Shown: in pieces, positions 17,805 through 26,360 of the stretch
How the letters are laid out: each line of letters starts with the position of its first letter
How positions within the stretch are numbered: the stretch's first letter is position 1
NCBI GenBank assembly: GCA_947626515.1
Contig: CANQSL010000005.1
Location: forward strand, 1 to 48,363
Direction of reading: 5' to 3'
Origin: an uncultured Bacilli bacterium
GTDB lineage: Bacteria > Bacillota_I > Bacilli_A > RF39 > UBA660
Length of the DNA: 48,363 nucleotides
The notes under the pieces: model-generated
Seen by the model: the letters and a program-made list of their open reading frames with translations, nothing else
What the model was told of the DNA's origin: nothing
Databases searched by the model: none
Made by a program: the position numbers and the translations under genes

Positions 17805-18364
17805 TATTTGCCTTCTTTCATTAATTTTCTCCAATTAATATAAGAGCCAACAGCCATAATTGTCCAAATTAAATTAAGAGCAAATAAGTATAGTGCTTGA
17901 TCTGGCAAAATAAAATATTCTATAGCATAAAATATATCGTTTATAAACCAAATTATCCATGTATCTATTTTTTTCTTCATCATATAATATGTAGCTACTA
18001 AACTAGATACAGTAGTAAAGGCATCTAATATTGGAAGTGGATCATCAGTTTTATTTAACACTGCTGAAAGACCAATAGTTCCTATAATAATTAAAAGTAC
18101 ATATATAATTTTTTCCTTAATACTTGCTCTTTTAATTTTATTAGAACCTTCTTTATTCCAAAGAATAAAACCGACTACTCCCATGACTAAATAAATGCTA
18201 TTATTGGCAACATCTCCATATAAATGATTAATTACAGAAAAGGCAATTAAGAAAGCCATTTGCAAAATATAAAATATCCAATTACTCCTCTTATTAAGCA
18301 TTACTAATACTCCCTGTATTAGTCCCAAAATTGTTGCTCCAATCTCTAAAATTATATCAATCAT
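17804..18364 (-). CDS. PnuC-family nucleoside transporter
   Basis: Seven or so hydrophobic segments in 186 residues. The C-terminal part WFINDIFYAIEYFILPDQAL followed by a helix ending VGSYINWRK is the PnuC signature (conserved Trp, Asn, and terminal Gly-x2-x-W). PnuC carriers move nicotinamide riboside, thiamine, riboflavin or deoxynucleosides by facilitated diffusion, trapped by phosphorylation. The downstream deoxyribosyltransferase-like gene favours a nucleoside. First gene of the purA transcript, with promoter and palindromic operator upstream. Confidence 0.85.
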
Positions 18365-18369
18365 CTCCT

Positions 18370-18396
18370 TACATATAGTATGTTACACCATATGTA
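18370..18396. promoter_or_regulatory. Palindromic operator candidate before the PnuC-like gene
   Basis: TACATAT, 13 bases, ATATGTA: a perfect 7-bp inverted repeat with about two helical turns between arm centres. It covers the -10 box and transcription start of the pnuC-purA transcript, an ideal repressor site. The cognate regulator is unknown; either NrtR-like protein is a candidate. Confidence 0.55.
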
Positions 18397-18408
18397 TTAA
18401 ATTGTCAA
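18380..18408 (-). promoter_or_regulatory. Promoter of the pnuC-purA gene set
   Basis: TTGACA (18408-18403), 17 bases, TAACAT (18385-18380) on the minus strand. Perfect -35, moderate -10, overlapped by the palindromic operator. Confidence 0.7.
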
Positions 18409-18439
18409 TATATTTATGGTATTCTTTACTATAAGTTAT

Positions 18440-18477
18440 AAAATTAAAAAATTCACCAGTCAAATTAGTGAATTTTA
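18440..18477 (-). terminator. Terminator after the RyR-domain gene
   Basis: Minus strand AAAATTCAC, 12-base loop, GTGAATTTT then TTAATTTT. 9-bp stem with U-rich tail, 13 bases after the stop of the RyR-domain gene. Confidence 0.7.
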
Positions 18478-18489
18478 TGTTTACTATAA

Positions 18490-19032
18490 TTATAATTTTT
18501 TTCCAACCGAATGAATTCCATATTGTTCACAAATTGCATCAACATCTATCAAACCATTCAAATACGCTTGTATCTTTGCTTGAGCTGGGCCAATTTGTGC
18601 TTTATCTTTATCTTGTTCTTCTTTTGATAATTGTTCATAAGGTAATGCTAAATTGGGATTACCATAGTTTGGATCATAAACCCAAGAATTTCTTTTTAAC
18701 CATTCTTCGTGAATATTCGCTCCCATACGTTCCAATTCTTCAGGCATAATAGTTTCTCCAGCAATAATTTTGTCATAAACCTGTTCAATAGCAACTTTGG
18801 CAGCTTCTAAATTTTCATATTGCCAATTTGATGGTAATTGTTCAAAAGAACAATTAGCAATATCTACTTCATCAGTTCCATGACTTTCATTCCAAGCTTT
18901 ATCTTTAGATTTTTTTATTCTTGGCTCAAAAGTACCGTCTTCTAACTTTCTAGGAGCTCTCCAAGCTTCATGTAAATCAGCTCCTAAAGAATAAGCTAAT
19001 GCAATTTTTATAGTTTTATCGTCTATATTCAT
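18490..19032 (-). CDS. RyR-domain protein
   Basis: 180 residues, soluble. It contains the RyR (ryanodine-receptor) repeat: IHEEWLKRNSWVYDPNYG, then a segment ending LPYEQLSKEEQDKDKAQI, at about 108-150. The first half (ADLHEAWRAPRK, IANCSFEQLPSNWQYENLEA) is a separate conserved block often found with it. Bacterial RyR domains occur in nucleotide-centred signalling and conflict systems and are proposed to bind nucleotide-derived ligands; no direct function is established. TTAAGGAGG precedes the start. Located amid nucleotide genes. Confidence 0.75.
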   Translation of the reverse strand: MNIDDKTIKIALAYSLGADLHEAWRAPRKLEDGTFEPRIKKSKDKAWNESHGTDEVDIANCSFEQLPSNWQYENLEAAKVAIEQVYDKIIAGETIMPEELERMGANIHEEWLKRNSWVYDPNYGNPNLALPYEQLSKEEQDKDKAQIGPAQAKIQAYLNGLIDVDAICEQYGIHSVGKKL

Positions 19033-19072
19033 TACTCCTCCTTAAATAAATAATAACATATAAATACTATTT

Positions 19073-19638
19073 TTATTTAAATCTTAATTTTCTTTCCAAT
19101 TTTTCATATGATGTCTTGCAATTTTTCATAAACTCATAAGCACTTATTATAGATGTTGAATCAAAGACACTTCTATAATAATAACCATTGGTTAAATACC
19201 CACTTATTCCATTATTTTTTTATTTTCTTTTTTATCTAGCATTTCTTCAATAACTTTATTTAAAGATTGCCCACTTTTTATCCATTCAAACATATTTTTA
19301 GTAATTTGCAATCCTTGTGATTTACCTATAAATTCGCATCCCTCTTTATCTAAAATTGAAGCATAAGTAACTATAAAATAATAGTCTTCTACTTGCTCAT
19401 AACCACCTTCTATACTTATTAATAAGTCATAAGCAATATTATTTTTTAAGCAATATTTCATTACTTCTTGATTTCTATTATGTGCTCCAAGTAATATTTC
19501 ACCATTTATAGGTTTTGAACTAACATGAGAAGGAACTTCTAAAGATTCAATCTCATAATCACTAATATTTAATACATTTAATGCCAACTCAATTGCAACC
19601 TTTTTAGATTTATTTTTAGAACCAAGAATAATTTTCAT
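19073..19638 (-). pseudogene. DUF84/YjjX-type inosine/xanthosine triphosphatase, frameshifted
   Basis: The upstream 144 codons encode a DUF84 NTPase (ILGSKNKSKKVAIE, GAHNRNQEV, LISIEGGYE, GKSQGLQI) and end abruptly after KENKKIME. In the next frame the family's C-terminus continues without gap: NNGISGYLTNGYYYRSVFDS to a TAA at 19073-19075. The switch falls in a run of seven A on the minus strand; one extra A would restore a single 188-residue protein. Either a real one-base deletion, a sequencing error, or slippage at the A-run. The second house-cleaning NTPase of the cluster besides rdgB. SD GGGGGACACTT present. Confidence 0.85.
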
Positions 19639-19724
19639 AAGTGTCCCCCTAATTTTTAATTTATAATTTTCACCTTACCACAAAAGATAAAAGAATATTT
19701 TTGTCTCTTTTGTTTAACAAAGGT

Positions 19725-19753
19725 ATTATATCTAAATTTTAAATATTAAGCAA
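19725..19753 (-). promoter_or_regulatory. Promoter of the DUF84 gene
   Basis: TTGCTT (19753-19748), 17 bases, TATAAT (19730-19725) on the minus strand, giving an about 80-nt leader in which CAAAAGA and TCTTTTG could pair. Lies just after the aminotransferase stop. Confidence 0.55.
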
Positions 19754-20752
19754 CTACATAAAACTACATATATTTATTCTTGTCTCTTTTTCATGACCAT
19801 TTTCAATATAATAATTATTACCAGATTCAAAGATATTTGTATCTACTTCTTCATTAAATTTAACTAGATAAAATATGCCTCCTTTAGTATTAGTGTAACT
19901 AATTATTTTATCTTTATATTCATCTTTTAAATATTTAAGACTTTTACTTAATAGTTCTTTATATTTATCTATTTTTTTATTGATTAATTCTTTTAAATCA
20001 TAATTACTTAAATAATCTAAAATAATATATTGGAGAAAAGCTGATGTGGATAAATCATAACTTTTTTTGTATAAATAAATTTTATCTATTATATTTTTTT
20101 CAGCAATTATATACCCAACATTAATTGCTGGACTAATCAATTTGGAAAAAGTTCCTAAATAAATAATATTTTTTTGATTGTTTAATTCTGTTAAACTATA
20201 ATATTTTTTATTAGTAAAATTAATATAACTATAAGGATCATCTTCTATTACAAAAACATTATATTTATTAATTATTTTTAAAAATTCTGTTCTTTTTTGA
20301 TTAGACCAAGAATACCCCGTTGGATTATTAAAAGTTGGTGTTACATAAATCATCTTAGGGTTGTATATCTTTATATATTTTTCTAGTTCACCTAAATTAA
20401 ATCCATCTTTTTCTATGTTTAGACCAACTATATTTATCTTCCTTTTTTTTAATACATCCAATGCTCCAAAATAAGTTGGTTGTTCTACTAAAATAGTATC
20501 ATTTTCTTCTAGAAGAGCATCGGCAATTAAATTAATAGATTGTTGGGATGAAGTAGTTATTAAAATATTTTTATAATCAATTTTTTGATTCCATAAATCA
20601 TTTAAAATATTAATTATTTTAAGCCTAAGTTCTTTTAAACCTTTTGGAGTTAAATAAGTATTAAAGTTTATATTACTTTTTATTACTCTTTTTATACTTG
20701 CTTTTATTTCTTTTTCATTAATTAAATTATATATTCCACTAGATCTATTCAT
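19754..20752 (-). CDS. PLP-dependent class I/II aminotransferase
   Basis: 332 residues; the start is ATG 20752, 6-7 bases after CAGGAG and overlapping the methyltransferase stop (TAATG). Fold-type I features: TTSSQQSINLIADALL, PTFNNPTGYSW, EDDPYSYINF, and the PLP lysine in GTFSKLISPAINVGY. It resembles the aminotransferase half of MocR/LysN (2-aminoadipate type) proteins without the HTH. The C-terminus ends RINICSFM, slightly shorter than usual. Fifth gene of the coaC operon; substrate not determinable. Confidence 0.85.
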   Translation of the reverse strand: MNRSSGIYNLINEKEIKASIKRVIKSNINFNTYLTPKGLKELRLKIINILNDLWNQKIDYKNILITTSSQQSINLIADALLEENDTILVEQPTYFGALDVLKKRKINIVGLNIEKDGFNLGELEKYIKIYNPKMIYVTPTFNNPTGYSWSNQKRTEFLKIINKYNVFVIEDDPYSYINFTNKKYYSLTELNNQKNIIYLGTFSKLISPAINVGYIIAEKNIIDKIYLYKKSYDLSTSAFLQYIILDYLSNYDLKELINKKIDKYKELLSKSLKYLKDEYKDKIISYTNTKGGIFYLVKFNEEVDTNIFESGNNYYIENGHEKETRINICSFM

Positions 20753-21387
20753 TATTTTCTCCTGCAAACATATAAAGAACTTTTTTCATCTTCGATTACT
20801 TGAATATCAAAATATGGAGAAAGTATTTTTAAATACTCTTCCTTACTTATCCAATCAAAGACAGTAAAATGAGGTTCATAACCTTCCCTTATTTGAATAT
20901 GATTTACTTTTTTCCCTATTAGATATGATATTTCTATATAGTTTATATTATCAATAGAATATTCTTTTACTAAAGGTTTAATAGAAGGTTTTTGATTGAA
21001 AGTATTAAAAATAAAAAGCCCATTCTTATTAAAAATATTACTAAGTTTTTCAGGATTAATATCTAATAGCCAATAATTAATAGCTTGTTCACAAAAAACT
21101 TTATCATATTTCTTAGTATTAGTATCTAAAAAATCTTTAATACTTTTATTTATTACTTTTATTCCCATACTTTCTAAATTATCTGGAATCATATCTTTTT
21201 CTTGATCAACATAAGTTACATCATTAGCAAGATTTATTAGTTTTATAGTAAGTCGACCATTACCACCACATAAGTCTAAAACTTTATCTTTCTTATTAAT
21301 ATTTGCATGTTCTATTAGGTAAAAAACCCCTTTTTTAAAATATCTTTTATATAATTCTTCATAAATTTCATGTTTAGGATATTTCAC
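20752..21387 (-). CDS. Class I SAM-dependent methyltransferase
   Basis: 211 residues. Motif I is KVLDLCGGNGRLTIKL (about 35-50, GxGxG-like as CGGNG), with VDQEKDM as the acidic residue after strand 2 and YDKVFCEQAINYW as motif IV region. The C-terminal ISKEEYLKILSPYFDIQVIE fits small-molecule methyltransferases. It sits between the aldolase-like and aminotransferase genes and is coupled to the latter, suggesting a small-molecule pathway; substrate unknown. Confidence 0.82.
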   Translation of the reverse strand: MKYPKHEIYEELYKRYFKKGVFYLIEHANINKKDKVLDLCGGNGRLTIKLINLANDVTYVDQEKDMIPDNLESMGIKVINKSIKDFLDTNTKKYDKVFCEQAINYWLLDINPEKLSNIFNKNGLFIFNTFNQKPSIKPLVKEYSIDNINYIEISYLIGKKVNHIQIREGYEPHFTVFDWISKEEYLKILSPYFDIQVIEDEKSSLYVCRRK

Positions 21388-21401
21388 ATTATCACTTCTT
21401 T

Positions 21402-22082
21402 CTATAAAATATTATCATCTTTATCAAATAAATAGATAACACCATGATATCTAATATTAAATGATGTATTATTGCTTCTAAATGAATCGCGAACAGTTCC
21501 AGGAAAAGCATATTCATAAAATGGTAATTTATCATCAAAATAATTATTGATATGAACTATTACTTTTACTTTTTTATTTTCAAACAGTTTCGCAAGAAGA
21601 GGAGCATTCAAAGTAGCCTTTTTACCAATAACTTTAACAAAATGATTTTTATGATCAACATTACTTATAGTGGTATACTCTTTAAAGTCTTCTTTACCAC
21701 GAATGGTTGTTATAAAACTATTATTATCTGTTCGAACAGCAATACTTCCAAATAAATATTTTTCACCATAAACTTGTTTTGTCATTAAAGATTTGTATTT
21801 ATCAATATAATTATAATAAATAATTAAATCTTTAGGTGACACCTTATCTTTTATATTATTTGAAATAATAACAGTTTGATAAAAGATATCGTTTTCAGCA
21901 TTTTTTATAAATTTTGTTTCATCATTAATTAAGAAAAAACTTTTTTCTTTAGTAAGAACATACTCTTTGTCATTATTCTTTATTAACAAAAATGACCTTT
22001 TATTATTAAGCAATTCTTGATATTTTTCATCAATAATTTTGTCATTTAATTCATTAAGTTCTATCTTTTTATAATTTATCAT
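21402..22082 (-). CDS. Class II aldolase/adducin-like domain protein
   Basis: 226 residues. The central part SIAVRTDNNSFITTIRGKED, then NAPLLAKLFENKKVKVIVHINNYF, follows the class II aldolase/adducin pattern (GNISVR...ITP-G..., S-E..LH, V.AVVH-x-H), with His in VHINN as one possible metal ligand. Other ligands are not clearly kept, so catalysis is doubtful. The start overlaps the coaB end by 14 bases. The association with coaB/coaC is unusual and gives no clear role. Confidence 0.5.
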   Translation of the reverse strand: MINYKKIELNELNDKIIDEKYQELLNNKRSFLLIKNNDKEYVLTKEKSFFLINDETKFIKNAENDIFYQTVIISNNIKDKVSPKDLIIYYNYIDKYKSLMTKQVYGEKYLFGSIAVRTDNNSFITTIRGKEDFKEYTTISNVDHKNHFVKVIGKKATLNAPLLAKLFENKKVKVIVHINNYFDDKLPFYEYAFPGTVRDSFRSNNTSFNIRYHGVIYLFDKDDNIL

Positions 22083-22812
22083 TTTTAAACATCTCTCTTA
22101 TTAATTTTAATGCTATATCTAATTTATCTTTAGCAGTTATATATTCATTATTTTTATTGATAATAAAGGCAAGATGGTTACCATTTCGAATATTAGATAA
22201 ATCATTAGCTACTACTAAATCACACTTATTTTTATCGCGAAGATTTCTTGCGATTTGGATTAATTCATCTTTAGATACTCCATCTAAAAGTTTGAATCCA
22301 ATTAAATGAGTATCAGGGCTTAATTTTTTAATTATAGAAATTATCTTCGGAGTTCTTTTTAATTTAATTATTAGATCATCTTCATATGAGGATATTTTAT
22401 TAGCTTTAATATTGTCTTTACTATGACAAATTAAATCATAAATATCACCATTTGGATTATTTTTAATATTTTCACTTATCTTAGTAGCTGTTGTAACAAA
22501 GTCAACAGTATAGTCAGAAACAGCCATAGAATGAACAAAATAATCTATTTTTTCACTTTTTAGTAATTTTTCAACAATATTTTTTAAGTCATTAGTATCT
22601 ACTACTTCTATTATTTCAATTTTAGAATTAGTTGGCCTAACTGCATTTTTAGAACAAATATAATAGATTTTTTCAATCTTAGAATCATTTAATTCAATTA
22701 ATTTGCTAGCAATTAAAGACCCTAATTTCCCTGAACTACTATTAGTAATTTTTCGAACATTATCGATTTTTTCACTAGTACCCCCAGCTGTTACAATAAT
22801 TTTATATTTCAT
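22069..22812 (-). CDS. coaB: Phosphopantothenate-cysteine ligase (stand-alone CoaB)
   Basis: Joins 4'-phosphopantothenate and cysteine in CoA biosynthesis. 247 residues. GGTSEKIDNVRKITNSSSGKLG at the N-terminus (nucleotide and substrate loop), HSMAVSDYT, and KLKRTPKII with LIGFKLL are CoaB features. Stand-alone CoaB next to a stand-alone CoaC is the streptococcal arrangement rather than the fused Dfp. It overlaps coaC by 11 bases. Confidence 0.9.
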   Translation of the reverse strand: MKYKIIVTAGGTSEKIDNVRKITNSSSGKLGSLIASKLIELNDSKIEKIYYICSKNAVRPTNSKIEIIEVVDTNDLKNIVEKLLKSEKIDYFVHSMAVSDYTVDFVTTATKISENIKNNPNGDIYDLICHSKDNIKANKISSYEDDLIIKLKRTPKIISIIKKLSPDTHLIGFKLLDGVSKDELIQIARNLRDKNKCDLVVANDLSNIRNGNHLAFIINKNNEYITAKDKLDIALKLIREMFKNDKL

Positions 22813-23392
22813 TATGATTACCTCTTTTTCTAGATAAAATTAAATCTTTGTTTTCAAAAAACTGTTTTATATAATTGATAATTGTTTCTTTTTTAGCCAA
22901 TTTGCCAATTGCTTTGTATCCACAAGCCAAATTGCCTTCAATAGGATCAATAAATTTATATCCATAGCTTCTTAATTTTTTTATATTATTTTGAACAATA
23001 CGATTTGTATACATAGCATTATTCATCGCTGGAGCAAACACAACAGAATTTAAAGTTGCCATAATAGTTGTTGATAACATATCATCAGCAATACCATTGG
23101 CAACTTTGCCAATAATATTAGCACTGGCTGGTATAATTATAGTTAAATCAGCTTTTTGAGCAAGACTAATATGTTTTACTTCAACATATTCTTTTTCTTG
23201 AAACATATCAACTACTACTTTATTTTTAGATAAAGTTTCCAATGTTAATGGAGTAATAAAATTAGTAGCGTTTTTTGTCATAATAACATTGACATTTGCC
23301 CCTTCACTTTTTAATATTGAGATTACTTCACAAACTTTATAACAAGCAATTCCTCCTGTTATTCCAATTAAAATATTTTTATCTTTTAACAT
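22802..23392 (-). CDS. coaC: Phosphopantothenoylcysteine decarboxylase (stand-alone CoaC)
   Basis: FMN-dependent decarboxylase of the HFCD family, forming 4'-phosphopantetheine. 196 residues; the start is ATG 23392, after AAAGGAAG, not the GTG six codons upstream. GITGGIACYKVCE (FMN-binding), catalytic His in VKHISLAQ, PASANIIGKVANGIADD, and PAMNNAMY are diagnostic, and GNLACGYKAIG holds the conserved Cys. First gene of a five-gene operon. Confidence 0.92.
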   Translation of the reverse strand: MLKDKNILIGITGGIACYKVCEVISILKSEGANVNVIMTKNATNFITPLTLETLSKNKVVVDMFQEKEYVEVKHISLAQKADLTIIIPASANIIGKVANGIADDMLSTTIMATLNSVVFAPAMNNAMYTNRIVQNNIKKLRSYGYKFIDPIEGNLACGYKAIGKLAKKETIINYIKQFFENKDLILSRKRGNHNEI

Positions 23393-23415
23393 ATTATTTC
23401 TTCCTTTCACTTTTC

Positions 23416-23444
23416 ATTTTATTGCAAATTTATTGATAAGTGAA
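23416..23444 (-). promoter_or_regulatory. coaC operon promoter
   Basis: TTCACT (23444-23439), 17 bases, TAAAAT (23421-23416) on the minus strand. It lies back-to-back with the lysR promoter: the two -35 boxes abut, as is common for LysR-type divergent control. Confidence 0.55.
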
Positions 23445-23462
23445 ATATATATATGTTATAAT
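23433..23462 (+). promoter_or_regulatory. lysR promoter
   Basis: TTGATA, 18 bases, TATAAT, with TG one base before the -10 (TGTTATAAT). Predicted leader about 14 nt before an AAGGAGA ribosome binding site. Confidence 0.75.
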
Positions 23463-23482
23463 GTTCATAAGGAGAGCTTATA

Positions 23483-24355
23483 ATGAATATAGATTTAGAA
23501 TTATATAGAATTTTTTATGTAGTTGCAAAACATAAACATATGACAAGAGCTAGTGAAGAATTACATATCTCACAACCTGCTATATCTCAGTCAATAAAAA
23601 AATTAGAAGAACAATTAGATGGAACTTTATTTTTAAGAAGTAACAAAGGAATGGAACTTACCGAAGAAGGTAAAATGTTTTATGAATATGTCAAAGGAGC
23701 TTTAGAACTAATTAATAATGCTGAAAATGAATTTACCTCTTTTAAAGATTTAAATAAAGGAGAAATAAAAATTGGTTGTTCAACTACATTAACTAAACTT
23801 GTGTTATTAGATGCAATTGAAAAATTTCATATTGATTATCCAAATATAAATATTAGTATTAATAATGATTTAACTTGTAATTTAATTAATGATTTAAAGC
23901 TTGGTAAATTAGACTTTGTCATATTTAATGAGAGTAATATAAAAGAATCTAATGTAACTTTAAAAAAAATAAAAGAATTAAAACAAGGTTTTATTTATAA
24001 TCCAAAGTTTTTTCAAGATAATATAAAACATTTTAATGATTTAAATAAATATCCATTAATATTACAAAAAGTTGAATCTAATAGTCGTAAATTACTCGAT
24101 GATATTGCTTTAAATAAAAACGTAAAACTAATTCCTAAAATGGAAGTTGTAAGTCAAGAATTAATAACAGAATTTACTAATATTGGTTTAGGAATTGGTT
24201 TTGTAATTATTGATTTAGCTAAAAGAAATTTTACATATCTAAAGGAACTAGAAATAAATAAGGAAATTCCTAATATCAATGTCTATTTAGCTACGAATAA
24301 AAATATATATCTAACTTTTGCTAGCAAAACTTTTATAAATTATTTAAAAATCTAA
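23483..24355 (+). CDS. LysR-family transcriptional regulator
   Basis: 290 residues. The N-terminal winged helix-turn-helix (1-60) has the LTTR pattern LYRIFYVVAKHKHMTRASEE, HISQPAISQSIKKLEEQL, LFLRSNKGMELTEEG. The C-terminal effector domain (about 90-290) begins KGEIKIGCSTTLTKLVL. First plus-strand gene of the window. It diverges from coaC across 90 bases with adjoining promoters, so it probably regulates itself and the coaC operon; the effector is unknown. Confidence 0.93.
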   Translation: MNIDLELYRIFYVVAKHKHMTRASEELHISQPAISQSIKKLEEQLDGTLFLRSNKGMELTEEGKMFYEYVKGALELINNAENEFTSFKDLNKGEIKIGCSTTLTKLVLLDAIEKFHIDYPNINISINNDLTCNLINDLKLGKLDFVIFNESNIKESNVTLKKIKELKQGFIYNPKFFQDNIKHFNDLNKYPLILQKVESNSRKLLDDIALNKNVKLIPKMEVVSQELITEFTNIGLGIGFVIIDLAKRNFTYLKELEINKEIPNINVYLATNKNIYLTFASKTFINYLKI

Positions 24356-24403
24356 CATTATCATTAATATATTTCTTAAAATACAAAAGTTCTTTACACA
24401 AAT

Positions 24404-24432
24404 TTGACATTATGACCTATTTATGATACAAT
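24404..24432 (+). promoter_or_regulatory. Promoter of the phosphoesterase gene
   Basis: TTGACA (24404-24409), 17 bases, TACAAT (24427-24432). Predicted start near 24439, giving a leader of about 57 nt ending in AAGGGGG. Confidence 0.8.
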
Positions 24433-24495
24433 TTGACTAATAACGAGGAAGATTATAAATCAAATAGTTTTTATTAGTTTAAGGGGGAAATATAA

Positions 24496-25392
24496 ATGAA
24501 ACTTATAGAAAATGATTATAAAATAAAAAATCCTAAAATTACTGATAATATTAAATTAATTTCTATTACTGATATCCATAGTAATTATTATATCTTAGAT
24601 ATAATAAAAGAATTAATAAGTATAAATCCTGATTTAGTAATTGTTTCTGGAGATACAATAGATTCTATAGATAATCTTAATAATGATTTAATATTAGAAG
24701 CTTTTAAATATTTATCAAGTAATATTCCTACTTTCATATCATATGGTAATCATGATACAATAACATTTATCAATCATAAAGAAATTGATACACATAATGA
24801 AGAATTTTTTGATAAATTAAAAATACAAACTAATAGTATTATTCTTAATAATAGTTCTGAGCAATTTAAAAATTTAATTATAAAATCTTTTAATTTGCCT
24901 ACCGATAGTTGGTATGAAATTGGCGAGCCAAAAAACATGTTTATTGAAGAATTTACTAAAAATTATAAACCAGATAATTCTAAATATACAATATTATCAA
25001 GTCATTCTCCAAATGGATATTTAAATAAAAAAGGTAAAATAAATGAAGAATTACGTAAATTATTATCAGATACATTAATATTATCTGGTCATAATCATGG
25101 AGGATTAGTACCTAAACAAATTCAAAATTTGTTAAAAAATACTCCTATCAATGGTATAAGTTTAATTGGTCCATATTATAAATTATTTTTTAAAAATGCA
25201 TATGGATATTATAATACAGATAATACAAACTTAATTATATCTAATGGTATAACAAAATGGGCTGATCGTTATGGTGTTTTAGGAAAATTAGTAAATAAAA
25301 TTTTAATTCCAGAAATAGAAATTATAAATTTAGAAAATGGAGAAAATGACTTAAAATATAATGGATATAAAGTTAAAAAATTAATGAAATAA
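24496..25392 (+). CDS. Calcineurin-like metallophosphoesterase (YkuE-like)
   Basis: 298 residues, cytosolic. The dinuclear metal motifs are complete: TDIHSNYY (D-x-H), VSGDTID (GD), YGNHDT (GNHD), LSSHSPNG (H) and LSGHNHGG (GHxH). C-terminal segment includes a basic tail. Members hydrolyse phosphomonoesters or UDP-diacylglucosamine; substrate here is unknown. Own strong promoter; followed 31 bases later by a glycosylase-like gene. Confidence 0.88.
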   Translation: MKLIENDYKIKNPKITDNIKLISITDIHSNYYILDIIKELISINPDLVIVSGDTIDSIDNLNNDLILEAFKYLSSNIPTFISYGNHDTITFINHKEIDTHNEEFFDKLKIQTNSIILNNSSEQFKNLIIKSFNLPTDSWYEIGEPKNMFIEEFTKNYKPDNSKYTILSSHSPNGYLNKKGKINEELRKLLSDTLILSGHNHGGLVPKQIQNLLKNTPINGISLIGPYYKLFFKNAYGYYNTDNTNLIISNGITKWADRYGVLGKLVNKILIPEIEIINLENGENDLKYNGYKVKKLMK

Positions 25393-25423
25393 ATTATCAT
25401 TATTAAAAAATATAGGGAAAAAG

Positions 25424-26080
25424 ATGCTTATGAAAAAACAAGTCAAAAATGCAAAAGTATATCATCCTAAGTGGAGTGATGATGGTCAAGAATGTAATTT
25501 TATCCCCCCAAAAATGAAAAAAATAATTATAGGTACAATGCCTCCTAAAAAGCTTTGCGTTAATAAAAAAGGAATAAAAATTTATAGTAATACTCATAAA
25601 AAGAATAATGTTGATTTTTTCTATGGTTCTACAAAAAATAAATTATGGAAAAAATTAAGTGAAATTTCTGGCAATGATAACATTGTTGATAATACAAAAA
25701 ACTTAGTCGATATAAGAAAAAATTTTTCCAAAAAATATCATATAGGATTTGCTGATGTTATTCAAAGTTGTATTCATAATAATAATTCATCATATGATTT
25801 AAACTTATTGAGTATTGAGCCTAATAAAACATTAATAAAAATATTAAAAGAATATCCAGATGTTAAAATTTTTTGTACTAGCAAAAATACTTTAAATTTA
25901 TTAAAAATATATTTTGTCAAAGAAATAAAAGAAAAAGAAAAAGATATTTATGAAGTTAAATTTAGAGGAATTAATCATTATTTTGAGATTTATACAATGA
26001 TAGCAGCAAGTGGAAGAGCAAAAAAAGATGATAAATACAACAATAAATTAAAAAAATTGTTATTAAATAAAGGAGAATAA
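25424..26080 (+). CDS. Uracil-DNA glycosylase superfamily-like protein
   Basis: 218 residues. The N-terminal half has IIIGTMPPKK, where the uracil-DNA glycosylase superfamily carries its G-x-x-P water-activating loop, then FFYGSTKNKLWKKL, typical of this branch. DVIQSCIHNNNSSYD follows. The C-terminal IAASGRAKKD is near the expected second motif. Relatives are annotated only as UDG-family proteins. SD AGGG lies 6 bases before ATG 25424. Substrate and activity unproven. Confidence 0.6.
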   Translation: MLMKKQVKNAKVYHPKWSDDGQECNFIPPKMKKIIIGTMPPKKLCVNKKGIKIYSNTHKKNNVDFFYGSTKNKLWKKLSEISGNDNIVDNTKNLVDIRKNFSKKYHIGFADVIQSCIHNNNSSYDLNLLSIEPNKTLIKILKEYPDVKIFCTSKNTLNLLKIYFVKEIKEKEKDIYEVKFRGINHYFEIYTMIAASGRAKKDDKYNNKLKKLLLNKGE

Positions 26081-26082
26081 TT

Positions 26083-26121
26083 ATGGAAAAAGAAAAATTA
26101 ATAATCATCTACTTTCATTAA
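26083..26121 (+). pseudogene. Truncated start of a lost plus-strand gene
   Basis: A strong SD (AAAGGAG) precedes ATG at 26083, but the frame encodes only MEKEKLIIIYFH before TAA. It looks like the 5' stub of a third gene of the phosphoesterase/glycosylase transcript, cut where the GNAT remnant begins. Its identity cannot be recovered. Confidence 0.5.
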
Positions 26122-26137
26122 TAAAATTGGTAAAAAA

Positions 26138-26335
26138 TCAAAATTTCTTTTCATATATAAACGCTTGCTCTTTTGTAATATTTCCAAATTTTCTATACTA
26201 TTTATTTTCTACAATAGTTTCAAAAATTTTTTTACAGTTAACACTTTCGTATACCTTATAACTACAAGATTCATCGGTTAAGATTTGTAAATTTTTTATT
26301 TTATCATTTTTAGCTAATTCAAATATTTCTTCCAC
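26138..26335 (-). pseudogene. GNAT acetyltransferase C-terminal remnant
   Basis: The minus strand translates to a fragment (KNLQILTDESCSYKVYESV, then KKIFETIVENK-stop-YRKFGNITKE, ending AFIYEKKF) that matches residues about 135-200 of the intact GNAT gene at 36886. An in-frame TAG replaces a Glu codon, and the acetyl-CoA-binding half is absent. It is a decayed second copy about 10.5 kb from the intact one, in the same orientation. Confidence 0.88.
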
Positions 26336-26360
26336 TTAAATCTTACTATTTTAATTTCTT

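Noticed and set aside
18468-18749. 93-codon plus-strand ORF opposite the RyR-domain gene
   Set aside because: Antisense to a well-supported gene, starts inside the terminator, and encodes a low-complexity hydrophobic sequence.
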